NCBI GenBank assembly: GCA_900754525.1
Contig: CAAEDE010000005.1
Location: 9,757-73,756, forward strand
DNA: 64,000 nucleotides
Source of the DNA: an uncultured Collinsella sp.
Lineage (GTDB): Bacteria; Actinomycetota; Coriobacteriia; Coriobacteriales; Coriobacteriaceae
Reading direction: 5' to 3'
The notes beneath the pieces are model-generated. The model was given only the letters and a program-made list of their open reading frames with translations, was not told the origin of the DNA and ran no database searches. A program made the translations under genes and the position numbers. Below, piece by piece: positions 24,712-32,532 of this stretch; positions within the stretch are counted from its first letter, which is position 1; the number at the start of each line of letters is the position of its first letter.

Positions 24712-24993
24712 TTAGTGCGGCCTGTCCGTGTTTTGTTTCTGGCTGCGTTTGATGTGCAGACCGAGGCCGGCGGTCCCCGCGCCTGCTGCTGTGGCGCCTG
24801 CTGCCAAGAGCCATCGTCTGTCGCCTGTCTGCGCCAACGGTTCCTCGCGGTCGCCGCGGTCGAGCTCCGAGAGGTCGACCGTCACTTGCGTGGCGGCCTG
24901 CGCCTGTTCTTGCTGGGCAAAGGCCATGGCTGGCCCAAACGCTAGGATGCTGACGGCGGCGGCCAGGGCGACAGCCTTATGCCGTGTGCGCAC
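24712..24993 (-). CDS. 93-residue sortase substrate (LAQTG) with tiny mature region
   Basis: A GTG start at 24993 gives a basic N-terminus and signal peptide (about 1-26, ending AMAFA), about 25 mature residues (VTVDLSELDRGDREEP), then the sorting signal LAQTG (53-57), a hydrophobic stretch (WLLAAGATAAGAGTAGLGLH) and a basic tail (KRSQKQ). The motif is the LAxTG variant of LPxTG seen in Actinobacteria. The longer frame starts at a TTG deep inside the previous gene; the GTG overlaps that gene by only 17 bases, which favours coupling. Such a short wall-anchored peptide could be a minor pilin tip or a remnant; no sortase is encoded in the window. Confidence 0.65.
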   Translation of the reverse strand: MRTRHKAVALAAAVSILAFGPAMAFAQQEQAQAATQVTVDLSELDRGDREEPLAQTGDRRWLLAAGATAAGAGTAGLGLHIKRSQKQNTDRPH

Positions 24994-25576
24994 CGGGCTC
25001 GACCGTCCAGGTGATCGTTGCAACCTGATCGCCTTCGCCGGTTACGCGGAAGATGTCGCGCGTGACGCGGGCGACGTTTCCGCTTGTCTTGAGCTTAATT
25101 TTGTCCTTGCCGCCGGCAATGCCCTGGTAGCCCATGTCGAAGGCTGCATTCTTGGAAAGATCGAGGCCCGTCCCCTGCATTGCGGCGCTGGCGTTCTGGA
25201 GCGCGCCGTCGGGGCCAACCTTAAAGTTGATGGAGTTCTGTGCGGTTCCGGCTTTGGCGTCGGCAGCAATGGTCCAGGTGTTCATGGCGTCGATCTTCAT
25301 GTTGGTGACATGGATGCCGTAGGCCGAATGATTGTCGATGGTGGTCGCGTCTTCTGAGGGGCCCTGAAGCGTGCCGTCGGCCTTGGCGACGAAGGGAATA
25401 ACCGTCGGAACTTTGAACTCAACGTTGTCGATCTCGGTCCTGACCATTACTTTCGTGGTTCCAACGCGCCCGGCTGCCATAGCTGGCGTCGGGGCGGCGC
25501 CCATTGCGAGCGCGAGCGCGAGCCCTGCGCCCACGACGAGCGCTCTGGCTCCGTTCATGTTCCTGGTGATGTCCAT
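24977..25576 (-). CDS. Exported protein of unknown function, 199 residues
   Basis: I recognise no named family. A signal peptide (about 1-35, ALVVGAGLALALAMGAAPTP then AMAA) precedes a mature domain of about 160 residues that looks beta-rich (VPTVIPFVAKADGTLQGPSE, HSAYGIHVTNMKIDAMNTW, TITWTVEP at the end). The alternating polar strands ending in a W-containing strand recall wall-associated proteins of Gram-positives (WxL- or camelysin-like), but no WxL motif is present. AAAGGA lies before the ATG. It is the third gene of the surface operon and overlaps the following sortase-substrate gene. Confidence 0.65.
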   Translation of the reverse strand: MDITRNMNGARALVVGAGLALALAMGAAPTPAMAAGRVGTTKVMVRTEIDNVEFKVPTVIPFVAKADGTLQGPSEDATTIDNHSAYGIHVTNMKIDAMNTWTIAADAKAGTAQNSINFKVGPDGALQNASAAMQGTGLDLSKNAAFDMGYQGIAGGKDKIKLKTSGNVARVTRDIFRVTGEGDQVATITWTVEPGAHTA

Positions 25577-25666
25577 GGTCGTTCCTTTCTATTCGCCGCG
25601 GGCCGTCCCCGCGATGATTGGACGAATGCTGGTGAATTGCGTGCGGTGCCGCGTCGGCCGGAAAAG

Positions 25667-26176
25667 CTAGTTCTCGGCTTGCTCAACCCGCACCTTGACA
25701 CGTGTCGGATTGCCGTGGCTGTCGAGGGTCTTGGCATCGAGTGCCTGGATCTCGATGTACGCCTCGCCTTCTTTGATGTCGCCGGCGGGGCACGTTTCGA
25801 TTGTCTTGCCGGTCTCGACCACACCGGATTCGTACATGGTCTCGTCGTTTTGGATGACGCGGAATCGCTGGGGAAATTTATTGTCTTGGACGTTTTGCAC
25901 GTTGACGCGCAGCTTGCCGTCCTCCTGCAGCTGAGCGACCGGTGCGACCGAAATCGTCATCATGTTGTCGCGGACGATGGCGTCGAGCTCATCTTGGATT
26001 TCCTGACGCGTTTTGCCCTCGGCCGTCGTAACCGAAGCGCCCGCCTCGGGTACGGGCTGCGACTGCCAAGCGTATAGTCCTACGGCGACAAGGGCACAGA
26101 CGATGGCCAAACAGGCAAGGATGAGCTTCTTGTGACGACCCAGGCCTGCAAAGTGGGGTGGCTTCTTCGCGCTCAT
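25667..26176 (-). CDS. Single-pass membrane protein of unknown function, 169 residues
   Basis: I recognise no family. A basic cytoplasmic stretch (FAGLGRHKK) is followed by one membrane helix (about 18-37, LILACLAIVCALVAVGLYAW) and an extracytoplasmic domain of about 130 residues (EIQDELDAIVRDNMMTISVA, then RFRVIQNDETMYESGVVETG), probably beta-rich and with one Cys. Its ATG overlaps the stop of the 98-residue gene by 4 bases (ATGA), so it is coupled to it. A role in presenting or anchoring the secreted products of the operon is possible but unproven. Confidence 0.65.
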   Translation of the reverse strand: MSAKKPPHFAGLGRHKKLILACLAIVCALVAVGLYAWQSQPVPEAGASVTTAEGKTRQEIQDELDAIVRDNMMTISVAPVAQLQEDGKLRVNVQNVQDNKFPQRFRVIQNDETMYESGVVETGKTIETCPAGDIKEGEAYIEIQALDAKTLDSHGNPTRVKVRVEQAEN

Positions 26177-26469
26177 GCGGCATCCTTGGCGGTATAGATG
26201 CGCGCAAAGGTGGACGGGTTCGCTCCAAAGAGCATGTGAAGCATCAGGCGGCGTGAGTAGACAAGCTCGTCGAAGTCGGGAGGGAGCTCGATGTCGTGGA
26301 TATGCGCGATGCGGTGGGCGAGCGCCGAGAACGACTCGGGGTCGCAGATCACATCGGTGGTAACGTGGTAGACCGTCGTATCGGGGAATGCCTCTTCGTC
26401 GAAAGGCAGGAGATGGGGATCGTCGTCGACTTCGATGACGATGCCGTACTGGGGCCAGTAATATGCCAT
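26173..26469 (-). CDS. 98-residue acidic cytoplasmic protein, unknown
   Basis: I recognise no family. The start MAYYWPQYGIVIEVDDDPHL has GGGAGG 6 bases upstream. There is no signal peptide; the protein is acidic with a C-terminal helical part (YSRRLMLHMLFGANPSTF). It opens the surface-protein operon and is translationally coupled to the membrane protein that follows, so it may act with that protein on the cytoplasmic side. Confidence 0.6.
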   Translation of the reverse strand: MAYYWPQYGIVIEVDDDPHLLPFDEEAFPDTTVYHVTTDVICDPESFSALAHRIAHIHDIELPPDFDELVYSRRLMLHMLFGANPSTFARIYTAKDAA

Positions 26470-26815
26470 GGGAACCTCCCTGCTTCTGGGGCCAAAACTT
26501 CTGTCGGTTTTGGCTGTCGATGCCGACGGTATCAGCCACTACTTGACCAATTGCTGACCAAATGCTTGACGGATTGGTGTCTCCGCAGGTAAAAGGCGGC
26601 AAAAAATACTCCAACTTTTTTCAAGCGACAATCGCGCGGTCGGCGACGGCGGGGCCATATGTGTCAAAAGCATCGTCTGCCGAGGAAATCAAGCCACTCG
26701 CCGAATTGCACGAACGTAAAAATCGCCAATTATGGAGACGGTCTCGAACACGTCGACGAAACGATGCGGTAACATCTCCCTGCAAACACTGTAGTTAGCT
26801 AAAGGGGGAGTTCGC
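26470..26815. other. Divergent intergenic region, no gene seen
   Basis: This 346-base stretch separates the surface operon (minus) from the lactate dehydrogenase operon (plus) and must hold both promoters. TTGCAC at about 26706 and an AT-rich ATTATG 17 bases later is a possible weak plus-strand promoter. A 78-codon frame here lacks a binding site and a recognisable product, so I do not call it. Confidence 0.4.
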
Positions 26816-28417
26816 GTGTCTGCAACCATCAAACCCTTCACCGACGAGTTCGAAGAGTATGGTCGCGATGAGTCTCGCGCATCGGGCGAGGCCTCGAGCA
26901 TCTCGTTTCCGACAACGGAAGACGAGGTCCGTGCCATTTTGGAAAAGCTCCATGCCGAGCGTGTCCCGGTAACGGTTCAGGGCGCCCGAACCGGCCTTGC
27001 CGCCGGTGCCGTGCCCCACGGCGGGCATATCCTCAATACTTCCCGTATGAATCGCTACTTGGGCCTTCGCCGCGATGAACAAGGCCAATTTCTGCTGCGC
27101 GTGGAGCCGGGCGTTGTGCTCTCGGAGCTGCGCAAGCAGCTGAGCAAGAAGGTGCTGCCGACTGCTGGTTGGGACCAGGCATCGCTTGAGGCCTACGAGG
27201 AGTTCCAAGAGGCCCCCGAGCAGTTCTTTCCCACCGATCCCACCGAGGCATCTGCCTGTCTGGGCGGCATGGCGGCATGTAACGCCTCTGGTGCCCGCAG
27301 CTACGCCTACGGTCCCATGCGCCCACATATCACGGGACTCCACGTCGCGCTGGCTGATGGCGATTTGCTTGAGCTTCAGCGCGGCGAGGCTTTTGCCCAG
27401 GGCCGCCACCTGTCGCTCGTGACGGCAGTGGGCCGTACGCTCGAGCTCGATCTTCCCGGCTATACCATGCCCAAGACAAAAAATGCCTCAGGCTATTTCG
27501 TTGCGGACGAAATGGACGCCATCGACCTCTTTATCGGTGCTTGCGGCACGCTCGGCGTTATCACCGAGCTCGAGATTGCCCTGCAGGCGGCGCCTGCGGT
27601 CGTTTGGGGTGTGAGCTGCTTTTTCAATAGCGAAGACAAGGCCGTGTCCTTTACCGATTCCATGCGTCCCGTCCTGTCCCATGCGGCTGCCATCGAGTAC
27701 TTCGACGCTGGCGCCCTGGATATTCTACGTCGCCAGCGCGAGCAGTCGACGGCGTTTGCCTCGCTGCCGGCGCTCGACAAAGAGGCCAAGGTCTGTGTCT
27801 ACGTGGAGCTCGACTGCGATGACGAGGCCCAGGCGACCGAGGAACTGTACCACCTGGGATGGGTGCTCGAGTTTGCGGGTGGCCGCGACGATGCGACATG
27901 GGTCGCGCGCACCGAGGTTGATCGCGAGTGCCAGCGGTTCTTCCGCCATGCGGTCCCCGAGAGCGTCAACATGCTTATCGACGAGCGTCGCCGCACGGAT
28001 CCCACCATCACCAAACTGGGTTCGGACATGTCGGTGCCCAATGCACGCCTTGCCGATGTCGTGGCCCTCTATCGCCGCACACTGGCCGAAAGCGGGCTTG
28101 AATCTGCTGCCTGGGGGCACATCGGTAACAACCATCTGCATGTGAACATCCTGCCGCGCGATGCGCAGGACTACCGTCGCGGTGGCGAGCTGTTTGCCCA
28201 GTGGGCTGCGGAGGTAACGGCTATGGGCGGTGCCGTTTCTGCCGAGCACGGCGTCGGCAAGATCAAGGCGGGCTTCTTAGAGACGATGTACGGTCACGAG
28301 GCCATGGTCGAGTCGGCGCGGCTCAAGCTCCAGCTCGATCCCGACGGGCAGCTGGGTCGCGGCAACCTGTTTTCGGAGAAGCTCTTGGATGAGCTCGTCC
28401 AGAAAGGGGGCGCGTGA
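26816..28417 (+). CDS. FAD-dependent D-lactate dehydrogenase (LctD/GlcD type)
   Basis: A 533-residue flavoprotein of the vanillyl-alcohol-oxidase fold. The N-terminal FAD domain has VTVQGARTGLAAGAVPHGGH and FFPTDPTEASACLGGMAACN; the C-terminal catalytic domain has HIGNNHLHVNILP and SAEHGVGKIK, as in glycolate and D-lactate dehydrogenases. The start is a GTG with AAAGGGGGA 6 bases upstream. The genes for EtfB and a ferredoxin-bearing EtfA follow directly, as in the bifurcating lactate dehydrogenase of Acetobacterium woodii (LctBCD). Lactate is the best-supported substrate by this context; glycolate is the alternative. Electrons would pass from FAD to EtfAB in the cytoplasm. Confidence 0.85.
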   Translation: MSATIKPFTDEFEEYGRDESRASGEASSISFPTTEDEVRAILEKLHAERVPVTVQGARTGLAAGAVPHGGHILNTSRMNRYLGLRRDEQGQFLLRVEPGVVLSELRKQLSKKVLPTAGWDQASLEAYEEFQEAPEQFFPTDPTEASACLGGMAACNASGARSYAYGPMRPHITGLHVALADGDLLELQRGEAFAQGRHLSLVTAVGRTLELDLPGYTMPKTKNASGYFVADEMDAIDLFIGACGTLGVITELEIALQAAPAVVWGVSCFFNSEDKAVSFTDSMRPVLSHAAAIEYFDAGALDILRRQREQSTAFASLPALDKEAKVCVYVELDCDDEAQATEELYHLGWVLEFAGGRDDATWVARTEVDRECQRFFRHAVPESVNMLIDERRRTDPTITKLGSDMSVPNARLADVVALYRRTLAESGLESAAWGHIGNNHLHVNILPRDAQDYRRGGELFAQWAAEVTAMGGAVSAEHGVGKIKAGFLETMYGHEAMVESARLKLQLDPDGQLGRGNLFSEKLLDELVQKGGA

Positions 28418-28419
28418 AG

Positions 28420-29235
28420 ATGAGCGATTTCCATATGGTGGTGTGCGTCAAGGCCGTGCCGGGCAGCACCGAGGTCAAGATGGACCCCAAGACCAATACC
28501 ATCGTGCGCGATGGCAAGCAGGCGGTCATTAATCCCTTTGATGCGAGCGCTTTGGAATGCGCGCTGGCGCTGAAGGACGACTTTATCGGCTTTGGCATGG
28601 ATGTGCGCGTGACGGTGGTGTCGATGGGCATCCCCGCGACCGAGTCGCTGCTGCGCGACTGCATCGCCCGAGGCGCCGACGACGCGCTGCTGCTGACCGA
28701 TCGCGCCTTTGCAGGTGCCGATACCCTGGCGACCACCTATGCTCTCAAATGCGGCATCGAGGCGCTCGACGAGGACTTCGACCTGCTCATCTGCGGCAAG
28801 ATGGCGGTGGATGGCGATACGGCCCAGATTGGTCCCGAGCTTGCCGGTGCCTTTGAGATTCCCTGCGTGACCGACGTGAGTTGCGTGCAGAGCGCGGGCT
28901 TTACGACCTGTGGCTCGCTGGCGCTCATTCACGGATGCGATGCCGGCGAGGAGACGGTGTATCTTGAGATGCCGTGCGCGATGACGACTGCCAAGGAGAT
29001 TGGCCAGTTGCGTATGCCGAGTATTGCCGGTATTCGCGCGGCGGAGGAGGCGGACGTGCGCGTGGTCAGTGCCGCCGACGTGAACGCCGACCCCGCGCGT
29101 TGCGGTCTTGCCGGGTCGCCGACACAGGTCGTGCGCTCGTTTGTGCCCGACCGTGACCAAACGTGCGAGGCCGTTGAGGGAACGGCGTCCGAGCAGGCGG
29201 TAAAACTTGCCAAGATTATCGAGGGGATGGCATAG
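28420..29235 (+). CDS. etfB: Electron transfer flavoprotein beta subunit
   Basis: A 271-residue EtfB/FixA protein: MVVCVKAVPGSTEVKMDPKT at the start, INPFDASALECALAL, a DALLLTDRAFAGADTLATTY nucleotide-binding region, and the family signature around EMPCAMTTAKEIGQLRMPSI. In bifurcating Etfs this subunit holds the FAD that splits electrons. The ATG at 28420 is 9 bases from GGGGG; a GTG at 28414 would be too close to that site. It lies two bases after the dehydrogenase stop and one junction before etfA, forming a single operon. Confidence 0.9.
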   Translation: MSDFHMVVCVKAVPGSTEVKMDPKTNTIVRDGKQAVINPFDASALECALALKDDFIGFGMDVRVTVVSMGIPATESLLRDCIARGADDALLLTDRAFAGADTLATTYALKCGIEALDEDFDLLICGKMAVDGDTAQIGPELAGAFEIPCVTDVSCVQSAGFTTCGSLALIHGCDAGEETVYLEMPCAMTTAKEIGQLRMPSIAGIRAAEEADVRVVSAADVNADPARCGLAGSPTQVVRSFVPDRDQTCEAVEGTASEQAVKLAKIIEGMA

Positions 29236-30441
29236 ATGAGCGGACTGATTATCGATAGCGAAGCCTGTGTCGGCTGCGGTCGCTGCGTTCGCGCCTGTGC
29301 CTCGGGCGGCATCGTAGTGGAAGGCGAACGACCCAGCCGATGCGCCCGCGTAACCGACGGCTGCATCCTATGCGGTGGGTGCGTCGACGCCTGCCCTGTC
29401 AACGCTATCTCGATCGAGCGTGACGAGACCGCCGGCGCGGTTGACCTCGATGCGTATCGAGACATTTGGGTATTCGTGCAGACCGACGAGCACGATACGG
29501 TGACTCCCGTTGCCTATGAGCTTATGGGCAAGGGCCGCGAGCTTGCCGATGCTCGTGGCTGCCGTCTGGTGGCACTGGCCGGCATGGGCCCCGAGGGTTC
29601 TCTCGGTGACCTGGAGCATCTGGTTTGCGCGGGCGCCGACGAAGTCCTGGCCTGTCGCGACGAGCGCCTGCGCCAAAACGATGCGGAGGTCTACGCCAGC
29701 TTGATCTGCGATTTGGTAGCCGAACGCAAACCCGAGGCCATCCTATACGGTGCGACCGCTTTTGGCCGCGAACTGGCACCCGGCGTTGCCGTGCGTTTGC
29801 AGACGGGCCTTACGGCTGACTGCACCGTACTTTCGATGGATACGGAGACGGGACTGCTGCAACAGACGCGTCCGGCGTTTGGCGGCAACCTGATGGCCAC
29901 CATTGTCTGCCCCAATCATCGTCCCCAGATGGCAACGGTGCGCCCCGGTATCTTTAAGGCTCCCGACTTCGACTACGGCCGTTCCGGCACGATCACCCAG
30001 GTGATGCTTGCGGAAGACGCCAGGGCTCGTGTCGAGATTTCGATTCCCGCCGAGGAGTGGGGGCAGCAGGCTTCGATCGCCGATGCCGAGCGCCTGGTCG
30101 TGGTGGGTCGCGGCATTGGTTCCAAGAAAAACCTGCCACTGATGCGAAGGCTTGCCGAGGCCCTGGGAGCCGAGCTTGGTTGCACGCGACCTGTCGTGGA
30201 GGCCGGCTGGTTGGAGTATCGCCATCAGATTGGCCAGACCGGCGTATCGGTTTCGCCCAAGCTTCTCGTGAGTATCGGTGTTTCGGGCGCCATCCAGCAT
30301 CTTGCCGGCATCGGTGGGGCGGAGTGCATTATCGCCATCAACGAGGACCCGGATGCCCCCATTTTTGGTGCTGCCCAGTACGAGGTTGTTGGGGATGCCG
30401 TCGAGGTCGTCGAGGAGCTGCTGGCCCAGCTTGAGCGCTAG
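29236..30441 (+). CDS. etfA: EtfA with N-terminal 2[4Fe-4S] ferredoxin domain
   Basis: A 401-residue protein. The first 60 residues hold two complete 4Fe-4S motifs (C11, C14, C17, C21 and C43, C46, C49, C53), then an EtfA body that ends with the FAD-binding GVSGAIQHLAGIGGAECIIA and NEDPDAPIFGAAQYEVVGD. Ferredoxin domains on EtfA mark the subgroup that exchanges electrons with ferredoxin, as in confurcating lactate dehydrogenase: lactate is oxidised with NAD while reduced ferredoxin is consumed. The ATG directly follows the etfB stop codon. The last 4 bases overlap the convergent HD-domain gene. Confidence 0.9.
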   Translation: MSGLIIDSEACVGCGRCVRACASGGIVVEGERPSRCARVTDGCILCGGCVDACPVNAISIERDETAGAVDLDAYRDIWVFVQTDEHDTVTPVAYELMGKGRELADARGCRLVALAGMGPEGSLGDLEHLVCAGADEVLACRDERLRQNDAEVYASLICDLVAERKPEAILYGATAFGRELAPGVAVRLQTGLTADCTVLSMDTETGLLQQTRPAFGGNLMATIVCPNHRPQMATVRPGIFKAPDFDYGRSGTITQVMLAEDARARVEISIPAEEWGQQASIADAERLVVVGRGIGSKKNLPLMRRLAEALGAELGCTRPVVEAGWLEYRHQIGQTGVSVSPKLLVSIGVSGAIQHLAGIGGAECIIAINEDPDAPIFGAAQYEVVGDAVEVVEELLAQLER

Positions 30442-31250
30442 GCGCGCGCCAGCCAGTCGCGCATCTCGTCCTTTAGGCGGCTCCAGGTTGCCTGCGTGGC
30501 GGGGTCGGTAAAGGGCCGCGTGATGCCAAAGGGCGCGTCGAGCAGGCGGTGGATATCGCCCTGTTCGCGCGCCAGCGCGCGGCTTGCTGGATAGACGAGC
30601 TCAAACATAAAGCAGATGAGTCCCACCAAGAAGTCGGCGGGCTCGTTGCGTTCATCGCGTGCGACGCAGCGGTGCTCGTCAAAGGCGGCAAGTGTCGGCG
30701 ACGAGAAACGGCTGCCGAGAAACGTCTTCTCGTCCACCTTGAGGATGGTGTCGACGGTGCTGTCGGCGATGGTGCGCATAATGTCGATCTTGTCACCATC
30801 GCGCACGATATCGCAGAAGCTTCGCGTGCGCACGTCGAGCTGCGCGGGTAGACGGAAATCGCTGTGATAGGCAATGCTCGCTCGGATGAGCTCATCTTCT
30901 GCCGGGTCATCGATAAAGTCGCGGATGCTCGTTACGGCGGGTGCATCGGCGGGATTCTCGCCAAAGAGGACCTCGATGCCCAGCGCCGCATGGCTCATGC
31001 TCTCGGCGTCCTTAAAGGTGTCCCAGCGTCTCAGCTGCTCAAAGCGGCCCATATCGTGTAGCAGGCCGCAAAGCCATGCCAGGTCAATATCTTCTGACGA
31101 CCAGCCCTGCTCGCGCGCTACGGCATCGCATGCCTCGGCCACGTGGTACGTATGCTCGATTTTGAGCGCGATGCGTGGGTTGGTGGCGTCGTAGGCATCG
31201 GTGTAGCTTTTGAAGGCCGCGCGCGCCCGGTCTCGATCGATAGCTGTCAT
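30438..31250 (-). CDS. HD-domain phosphohydrolase
   Basis: A 270-residue protein. The HD signature is complete: H33 in KIEHTYHVAE, HD in LLHDMGRFEQ and a distal D in VRDGDKIDIMRT. HD proteins hydrolyse phosphoester bonds in nucleotides or other metabolites; the substrate here is unknown. AGGAAC lies 6 bases before the ATG. It is transcribed toward the etf operon and overlaps the etfA end by 4 bases, so the two are likely separated only by convergent transcription. Confidence 0.8.
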   Translation of the reverse strand: MTAIDRDRARAAFKSYTDAYDATNPRIALKIEHTYHVAEACDAVAREQGWSSEDIDLAWLCGLLHDMGRFEQLRRWDTFKDAESMSHAALGIEVLFGENPADAPAVTSIRDFIDDPAEDELIRASIAYHSDFRLPAQLDVRTRSFCDIVRDGDKIDIMRTIADSTVDTILKVDEKTFLGSRFSSPTLAAFDEHRCVARDERNEPADFLVGLICFMFELVYPASRALAREQGDIHRLLDAPFGITRPFTDPATQATWSRLKDEMRDWLARA

Positions 31251-31376
31251 AATGAGTTCCTAAAAAGTTGTGTCTTTCGATCCGGTGGCAATTGTAGGTG
31301 AACTCGGTTGCTGCCGGATGATGATTCTGCCGTGTCGCTACATGCGGCTCGGAGACCTTGTCAGGATGAGAAACGT

Positions 31377-32069
31377 ATGGTGCTCAAAATCGTTAGAACC
31401 GTCTGGCCGGTGATGCTTACCTATGTTGCAATAGGCGCGCCGTGCGGAATGATCATGGGGCAGACGGGAATGGAGCCCTGGATGGTCTTTGCTCTAAGCA
31501 GTACGTTTGTGACGGGCAGCGGCCAGTTTATGATCTGCAACCTGTGGCTGGCGGGTGTGCCTGCAGCATCGATCGTCGCGAGCGTTGCCGCCATCTCCTC
31601 GCGTTTTGCGCTTTACTCGGCATCGATCGCACCGCATCTGAGGGGTGCCTCGAAGCGTCAGACGCTGGCTGTTGCCGCGACACTTACCGAGGAGGCATAT
31701 GGCATCTCGCTTGCCAAGTTGGTTGAAGGGGAGGATTGGGGCCCGCGCGAGTCCTTTGTGCTCAACGTGATCCTCATCGCAACATGGGGCGTTTCGTGTA
31801 CGATGGGCGCCATCGTCGGCGCCGTTGTCGATGTTCCCACCGCCATTGCAGCCTTTGTCTGCACCTCGCTCTTTATCTGCCTGCTCTTTTCGCAGCGGCT
31901 GTCGCGCGGTAACGTTGTCGCGGCGGTTTCGGGCGCGGTGTCCGTCGCCGTATGCAAGTTCTTGGGCCTCGCGAATATTGCCGTGCCGGCAAGCGTCGTG
32001 GTCGGCATTGCCATTGCGCTGGCGTGCGATGCTGTATTTGACGGAAGAGGTGCCCGCGATGCCCGCTAA
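31377..32069 (+). CDS. azlC: AzlC-family branched-chain amino acid exporter subunit
   Basis: A 230-residue membrane protein with about five to six helices. PVMLTYVAIGAPCGMIMG, TFVTGSGQFMICNLWLAG, SRFALYSASIAPHLRG and EEAYGISL are typical of AzlC, the larger subunit of branched-chain amino acid (azaleucine) exporters. The start is the ATG at 31377 after AGGATGAG; the longer frame from 31308 has no site. The azlD gene overlaps its end by 11 bases, so both subunits are made together. Confidence 0.85.
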   Translation: MVLKIVRTVWPVMLTYVAIGAPCGMIMGQTGMEPWMVFALSSTFVTGSGQFMICNLWLAGVPAASIVASVAAISSRFALYSASIAPHLRGASKRQTLAVAATLTEEAYGISLAKLVEGEDWGPRESFVLNVILIATWGVSCTMGAIVGAVVDVPTAIAAFVCTSLFICLLFSQRLSRGNVVAAVSGAVSVAVCKFLGLANIAVPASVVVGIAIALACDAVFDGRGARDAR

Positions 32070-32382
32070 CGAGTTCTTGGTTCTGTGGCTGTCGTCGTGG
32101 GCTGCTATCGCGTTCTTTCGCATCGCGCCGGCGTTCGCCTTGCGCGGGCGGACCCTGTCGCCCCGCATTACCGAGGCCCTGGGCTATATCCCGCCCGCTG
32201 CCTTTGCCGCGCTGGTCGCCAACGACTTGGTGAGCCCCGGCGCGTTCGACGCGGGACTCTGGCCTGCCTTGGTTCCCTGGATTGCGGCCGCCGGCGTCGT
32301 GGTCGTGGCGGTCAAGACAAAATCGATGCTGTGGTGCTGCGTCTCGGGCATCGTACTCTATATCGTCTTGAGCCTTATATAG
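32059..32382 (+). CDS. azlD: AzlD-family exporter subunit
   Basis: A 107-residue membrane protein with four hydrophobic segments. FRIAPAFALRGRTLSPRITE and ALGYIPPAAFAALVANDL match AzlD, the small partner of AzlC in branched-chain amino acid export. AAGAGG lies 9 bases before the ATG at 32059, inside the azlC gene. Nothing recognisable lies in the 150 bases after its stop. Confidence 0.85.
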   Translation: MPANEFLVLWLSSWAAIAFFRIAPAFALRGRTLSPRITEALGYIPPAAFAALVANDLVSPGAFDAGLWPALVPWIAAAGVVVVAVKTKSMLWCCVSGIVLYIVLSLI

Positions 32383-32532
32383 GGGTGGCGTCGCGGGCGC
32401 CGAATCTCGTGCCATCCCAACTTGTCGAATTTTTCACCGAGCTGGTCTATTTCTTCTGGTAGCATGGTCAAACTTTACTGTAGCAAAGCATGACGTGGGC
32501 TTTTGTTCCGCGTCAGCGGAAATGGGGGTTTC

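Noticed and set aside
26740..26760. GAGAC..GTCTC palindrome before the lactate dehydrogenase operon
   Set aside because: Too short (5-base arms) to claim as an operator without a second example.
26562..26798. 78-codon frame in the spacer before the lactate dehydrogenase gene
   Set aside because: No ribosome binding site and no recognisable domain; composition is that of non-coding DNA.
26816..30441. Glycolate oxidase GlcDEF
   Set aside because: The dehydrogenase resembles GlcD, but the partners are EtfB and ferredoxin-type EtfA, not GlcE and GlcF, so a lactate/Etf complex fits better.
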